From Telmatospirillum sp. (GTDB lineage Bacteria > Pseudomonadota > Alphaproteobacteria > CACIAM-22H2): a stretch of 64,000 bases of DNA. Below the pieces are notes generated by a model, which saw only the letters and a program-made list of their open reading frames with translations, ran no database searches and was not told the DNA's origin. Of the stretch, positions 60,589 through 64,000 are shown in pieces. The stretch is taken from contig JADCGL010000002.1 in NCBI GenBank assembly GCA_020248985.1, forward strand, positions 23,023 through 87,022, in the 5' to 3' direction. The position numbers and the translations under genes are program-made. Numbering within the stretch: position 1 is the stretch's first letter; each line of letters begins with the position of its first letter.

Positions 60589-60598
60589 CCCCCCCCCC
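60589..60598. repeat. Ten-base C/G homopolymer in the IorA-like ribosome-binding region
   Basis: Ten consecutive C residues on the forward strand (G on the coding strand) end 8 nt before the IorA-like start codon. A homopolymer here could slip and change spacing or strength of the ribosome-binding site. It is the longest homopolymer I noticed in the window. Confidence 0.6.
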
Positions 60599-60675
60599 GC
60601 TTTATTTGACGTCATTGTACTGGAAATAGGACGCTTGGGCAAAATACGTGGCTCCAGCTAAGGTCGCTCCTGCCC

Positions 60676-61353
60676 ATGCGTCGATTCCCGAAAGAATTTT
60701 CCGAGCTTTTGAAGCCGCATGTCGCACCCCGCGGCGACGCGCCATTTTTCGCGACAAGCGACCTCATCGCGCCCGCAATGGCAGCATCGGCGTTTGCGCT
60801 GCTCGAACGGCATCTGGCACCGGCGCTCAAGCCGCTCGCGCGCGCGATCCCGCCCGAGACGATCGCCAACCAGACGCGCAACTACCAAGAACGCCTGCCC
60901 AAGACCGTGCGCAATCGGGCCGCCGACATCGACGGCACGCGCAGCAAAGCCGCCAAACTGGCAGCGGAAATCGGACTTGCGCGCATGCTGTCGTCGCCGA
61001 GCTATTTTGCGTTCGCGCAGATGCTTGCGGGGCGCAAGCTCGATCCCGCTTTCGGCCGCCAAGTGCTGCGCTACGGGCCCGGCGACTATGCCGGCCCGCA
61101 CACCGACCATCACCCCGAAGAGCCGCGCGCGCGCGACGGCTATTTCGATCTGCATATCAGCTTTGCGAACAAGGCCGCCAAGCGCCAATTGCTGATCTAT
61201 GCGCAAGAAGGCCATTTGGACCGCGCGGTCGATGTGGCAGGCCCTGCGACGATCGCTGCCTATCGCCTACCCTTCTGGCACTACACCACGCCGCTCGAAG
61301 GCGGGCGCGATGCCGCACGCTGGGTGATCCTCGGGACTTTTCTGTACGCGTAA
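60676..61353 (+). CDS. Possible 2OG-Fe(II) oxygenase-family protein
   Basis: This 225-residue protein has in its C-terminal half YGPGDYAGPHTDHHPEE (HxD of the iron site), DLHISFANKAAKRQLLIY, and FWHYTTPLEGGRDAARWVI, where His and Arg fit the distal His and 2-oxoglutarate-binding Arg of jelly-roll oxygenases. The N-terminal half is helical. Family assignment is by motif geometry only. It is divergent from the Mo-hydroxylase set. Target unknown. Confidence 0.5.
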   Translation: MRRFPKEFSELLKPHVAPRGDAPFFATSDLIAPAMAASAFALLERHLAPALKPLARAIPPETIANQTRNYQERLPKTVRNRAADIDGTRSKAAKLAAEIGLARMLSSPSYFAFAQMLAGRKLDPAFGRQVLRYGPGDYAGPHTDHHPEEPRARDGYFDLHISFANKAAKRQLLIYAQEGHLDRAVDVAGPATIAAYRLPFWHYTTPLEGGRDAARWVILGTFLYA

Positions 61354-61357
61354 GCCC

Positions 61358-62554
61358 TCAATTGTCGAGGAACGCCTTCAGCCGGTCGGCGACGCGGCCC
61401 ATCGACAGCACGCCGTCGAGATGGCCGCCCGTTCCCGGGATCGCCACGAGATCGGCCTGCTTGCCCTGGCGCTTCAGGATGTCGACCGCTTTGCGCGCAT
61501 AGCCGGGAACCAGCAGCAGATCGCTTTCGGCCGGAATGAACAGCGCGCGCGCCTTGATCTTGCCGAGCCCGGCTTCGAGATCCGTCGTGTGCCCGGTGAC
61601 GAACAGCTGGTTGGCGCGCACGAGATACACAAAATGCGCCGCATCGGCCGAACGTGCGCGTGCGGCCGCCGCCTGGTCGAGCGTTGCTTCGATCAGATAG
61701 CGATTGTCGAGTGCCGCCAGCGGATTTTTGGCGTCGTCGGCCCATTTGCGCCCGAACGCCGCCTCGGCCCAGCCATGGTGGCGCGCATCGAGCGTGACCA
61801 TCTTGAGCGCGAAGGCCAGGCCCGCCGCCGGTTCCGGCCCGCCGTAATAGTCGCCGCCCTTCCAGTTCGGATCCATCAGGATCGGCTGCGCCCAGATCCC
61901 CAGACGCGCGATCGTGTAGGCGTCGATCTCGCCGATGCCGATCACCGGCGCCACGCGCTGCACGAAGTCGGGATAGGCGGCCGCCCATTCGAGCGCCTGC
62001 ATGCTGCCCATCGAAGCGCCGACGACCGCGTGCACGCGCGCAACGCCGAGCGAATCGAGCAGCGCTTTCTGCACCGCCACGAAGTCGCCGATCGTGACGA
62101 CGGGGAAGTTCTTGCCGTAGGGGCGGCCCGTGTCGGGATCGATCGTGGCGGGCCCGGTCGTGACGGTGACGCCGTCTTTGACGTTGAGATTGACGAGGCT
62201 GTCGGCCGAGACGACGAAATATTTGTCGGTGTCGATCGCCTTGCCGGGCCCGATGATGCCGTCCCAATAGCCGGGGGCGGGCGCGTCGGCCTTGTAGCGG
62301 CCGGCCGCATTCGAGGTCGCCGAGAAGAAATGCGGCACCACGACGACATTGTCCCGGGCGGCGTTGAGCGTGCCGTAGCTTTCCCAGCCGATCTTGACGT
62401 TGCGCAAGCTGCGCCCGCTTTGCGTCGTGTAGCGCGGCATTTCGAAGGTCTTTTTCTCGACGAGGCCAACGCTGGTCTGCGCCAGCGCCGAAAAAGCGGT
62501 CGAGACGACAAACGCAAAAGCAAAAGCAAAGCGAAGGGCGATCGCGGCGCGCAT
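61358..62554 (-). CDS. Secreted alpha/beta hydrolase of the homoserine acetyltransferase (MetX) family
   Basis: This 398-residue protein has a signal peptide (about 1-22, ending AFSALAQ) before a MetX-like fold: nucleophile VVGASMGSMQALEWAA (Ser in GASMG), acid in FIPAESDLLLVPG and the terminal His in GTGGHLDG. MetX proteins are cytoplasmic; export suggests a hydrolase on periplasmic substrates. The ATG at 62554 is preferred because GGGAG lies 7 bp upstream; the ATG two codons earlier is too close. Confidence 0.78.
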   Translation of the reverse strand: MRAAIALRFAFAFAFVVSTAFSALAQTSVGLVEKKTFEMPRYTTQSGRSLRNVKIGWESYGTLNAARDNVVVVPHFFSATSNAAGRYKADAPAPGYWDGIIGPGKAIDTDKYFVVSADSLVNLNVKDGVTVTTGPATIDPDTGRPYGKNFPVVTIGDFVAVQKALLDSLGVARVHAVVGASMGSMQALEWAAAYPDFVQRVAPVIGIGEIDAYTIARLGIWAQPILMDPNWKGGDYYGGPEPAAGLAFALKMVTLDARHHGWAEAAFGRKWADDAKNPLAALDNRYLIEATLDQAAAARARSADAAHFVYLVRANQLFVTGHTTDLEAGLGKIKARALFIPAESDLLLVPGYARKAVDILKRQGKQADLVAIPGTGGHLDGVLSMGRVADRLKAFLDN

Positions 62555-62632
62555 GGACATTCTCCCGGTTCGGTTTGTTGTGCTTGGCCGCAAGGCTAGC
62601 ACCGCACGGCACCCGACGAAAGACTGCCGGCG

Positions 62633-63427
62633 CTACTCTGCCGCGCGCGTGCGGGGGGCGGCTTTGGCGCCGATCGCGTCGGCGAGGCCCTTGAGGGCTT
62701 GCGGGTCGAGATCGGCCCAGTTGGCGGCGGGCTCGGCCGGCAGGTCTTTTTCGTAGTAGCCCCATTTGCCGAATTCGGCGAAGCGGGCGGGCACTACTTC
62801 GTGCGTTTCGGGCAGCACCTTGTAGCAGCGCCCGTCGCGGCCCAAGAGCGGGATCGGCCGCTTCCAGCGCGTGAAGGTGCGGCGCATGTTGGCCGAATGC
62901 TCCTTGTTCGCGTCGAACTCGTCCATGTCGTATTCGAACAGCAATTCGTAGGCGGCCACGAACTCGTCGATGAAGCGCAGATTGACGATCTGCAGGTGCG
63001 ACTGCACCCAGCAGCGATCCTCGAACGTCCAGAACACCGACATGCCGATGAAATCGCGCTCGCGCGTGATGTAGGGGAAAAACGGAAAGGTGCGGCACGA
63101 CACCGAGCGGTTCTCGCGCTCGCAGAAACGCGCGCCCTTGCATTCGATGGCGCGGCAATCTTCGTGCAGATCGGAGAGTTCCTTCTCCGTGGCTTTGTCC
63201 TTGATCTCGAACTCGTGCCACAGATCGGTGCGGCGCTTCAGCAGCGTCCATTCGTGCTTGTCGACGATCGGGATCGCCACGTCGGTCGAGCAGCAGATCG
63301 GCGAACCGCCATTGTGCTCGCCGCATTTGGCGCCGCAGTCGAACGCCGAAACCGGCGCCATGAACATCTTGTAGATGCGTTCATAGACTTCCGGCGAAGC
63401 TTGTTTGGGCTGATGTTTGCGCGGCAT
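62633..63427 (-). CDS. YkgJ-like cysteine-cluster protein
   Basis: This 264-residue protein contains CGAKCGEHNGGSPICC (residues about 32-47) and later CRAIECKGARFCERENRSVSCRTFPFFPY, which fits the YkgJ/UPF0153 pattern of Cys residues binding a metal or Fe-S cluster. It is longer than most family members. Function unknown. The start at 63427 (MPRKHQPKQ) is preferred over an upstream codon because the first ten residues of the longer reading are not conserved. It lies downstream of a methyltransferase gene. Confidence 0.68.
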   Translation of the reverse strand: MPRKHQPKQASPEVYERIYKMFMAPVSAFDCGAKCGEHNGGSPICCSTDVAIPIVDKHEWTLLKRRTDLWHEFEIKDKATEKELSDLHEDCRAIECKGARFCERENRSVSCRTFPFFPYITRERDFIGMSVFWTFEDRCWVQSHLQIVNLRFIDEFVAAYELLFEYDMDEFDANKEHSANMRRTFTRWKRPIPLLGRDGRCYKVLPETHEVVPARFAEFGKWGYYEKDLPAEPAANWADLDPQALKGLADAIGAKAAPRTRAAE

Positions 63428-63493
63428 GGGACGAGGACTATAGGCAGGCCGTCGCAAGCCCGACCAGACGGCGCTTGCGCGCGCGGCGCAGTT

Positions 63494-64000
63494 TTATGCG
63501 ACCTGTTGCCCAAGCGCCACGACGCGCAGCACGCGCGTGCGCCGCATCTCGCGGTCTTCGAGATCGCGGTCGGTCGGCACGTCGTAGCAGGCGATCTCGA
63601 CGAGGCCGGTTGCGGGCAGATAGGCGCGCCCCGGATCGGCGACCAGCACAGCCGTGCCGCGCGCGGCCAAAGCCTGCAGCCACGGCCAGACGCGCGCGGC
63701 CATCGGCTTTTCGTAGAACACGTCGCCCGCCAGCACGAGATCGGCTGCGGGAAGCGCCTCCAAACAATCGCCTGCCGCCATTTCGAGCACCACGCCGTTG
63801 GCGGCGGCATTGAGCGCCAAGGCTTCGAGCGCAAACGCGTCGATCTCGCATGCGGTAACGCGGGAAGCGCCCGCCTTGGCGGCCGCGATCGCGGCGATAC
63901 CCCCGCCGGCCGCAAAATCGAACACATGTTTGCCGGCCGCCAGATCGGGCTGGTCCAGCAGCAGCCGCGCCAAGGCCCGTCCGCCGGGCCAGGCGAAGGC
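63494..64000 (-). CDS. Class I methyltransferase, ETFB-lysine-methyltransferase-like (N-terminus off window)
   Basis: The frame is open to the right edge; its N-terminus lies beyond 64000. The visible 168 residues start AFAWPGGRALARLLLDQ and include the AdoMet motif VFDFAAGGGIAAIAAAKAG, then VTACEID. The AFAWPGG signature and this spacing match the ETFB lysine methyltransferase family. It would trimethylate electron-transfer flavoprotein subunit beta. A TTG at 63973 is not the true start. Partial gene. Confidence 0.8.
   Translation of the reverse strand, partial: AFAWPGGRALARLLLDQPDLAAGKHVFDFAAGGGIAAIAAAKAGASRVTACEIDAFALEALALNAAANGVVLEMAAGDCLEALPAADLVLAGDVFYEKPMAARVWPWLQALAARGTAVLVADPGRAYLPATGLVEIACYDVPTDRDLEDREMRRTRVLRVVALGQQVA

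Overview
The window is about 66% GC, densely packed chromosomal DNA from an alphaproteobacterium, most likely Rhodospirillales-like. Supporting markers are a three-polypeptide proton-translocating transhydrogenase (PntAA/PntAB/PntB), a COQ9-family gene with def divergent from rpsU, a DUF1465/RcdA cell-cycle gene, DUF465 and DUF2390 genes, CyaY, an alphaproteobacterial-type heat-shock promoter and ATGA/GTGA gene overlaps. I see no transposase, integrase, prophage, rRNA, tRNA or CRISPR array, so this looks like stable core and near-core sequence. No gap between genes exceeds 300 bp.

Layout. 1-3.6 kb: phosphonate use (phnM cut by the left edge, divergent from phnDCE) with a three-unit Pho-box-like array between them. 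3.6-6.7 kb: LysE exporter, SMP-30 protein, efp, suhB-like phosphatase. 6.7-10.6 kb: a non-flagellar MotA/MotB-like pair with an OmpA-like protein and a CAP-domain protein. 10.6-18.2 kb: GNAT, exporter ABC protein with a lipoprotein, cyaY, rpmE, and a LysR-regulated AhpD/peroxiredoxin/EamA operon. 18.2-27.2 kb: rcdA, hsp20, glyoxalase-fold protein, PilZ protein, thioesterase, hydrolase, metY with an attenuator-like leader, pntAA-pntAB-pntB. 27.3-33.7 kb: PIN toxin-antitoxin pair with its operator, rpsU/def/COQ9, purEK, a diguanylate cyclase, two DUF465 genes (one behind a three-way-junction RNA fold) and a cyclic-nucleotide-binding protein. 33.7-42.9 kb: acyl-CoA synthetase, DUF3422, tldD, exoD, uppP, a second cyclic-nucleotide-binding protein, and the DUF1190/ATP-grasp/DUF350 cassette. 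43-49 kb: a stand-alone EF-G, two small proteins, and plcP-agt divergent from a diacylglycerol kinase. 49-52.8 kb: Lrp regulator divergent from a threonine dehydratase and an AceE/MdeB-like dehydrogenase E1. 52.8-64 kb: tldE, a membrane protein, ubiD, a molybdenum hydroxylase with a triheme cytochrome c, a possible 2OG-Fe(II) oxygenase, a secreted MetX-like hydrolase, a YkgJ-like cysteine-cluster protein, and an ETFB-methyltransferase-like gene cut by the right edge.

How the genes work together. Phosphorus economy is the clearest theme. Phosphonate uptake (phn) and glycolipid-for-phospholipid replacement (plcP-agt, with DAG kinase for recycling) lie far apart but carry the same 11-bp-phased TCAC/TCAT array in their divergent promoter regions, suggesting one PhoB regulon. 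A second theme is 2-oxobutyrate and sulfur amino-acid metabolism: threonine dehydratase plus a ketoacid dehydrogenase E1 under an Lrp regulator, and metY behind a uORF/terminator leader. A third is second-messenger signalling (GGDEF, PilZ, two cyclic-nucleotide-binding proteins). The best candidates for something undescribed are the structured RNA at 32863-32933, the metY leader with a one-cysteine uORF, and the MotA/MotB-like/OmpA/CAP cell-envelope locus. All functional calls come from reading translated sequence and motif memory; no database search was run.
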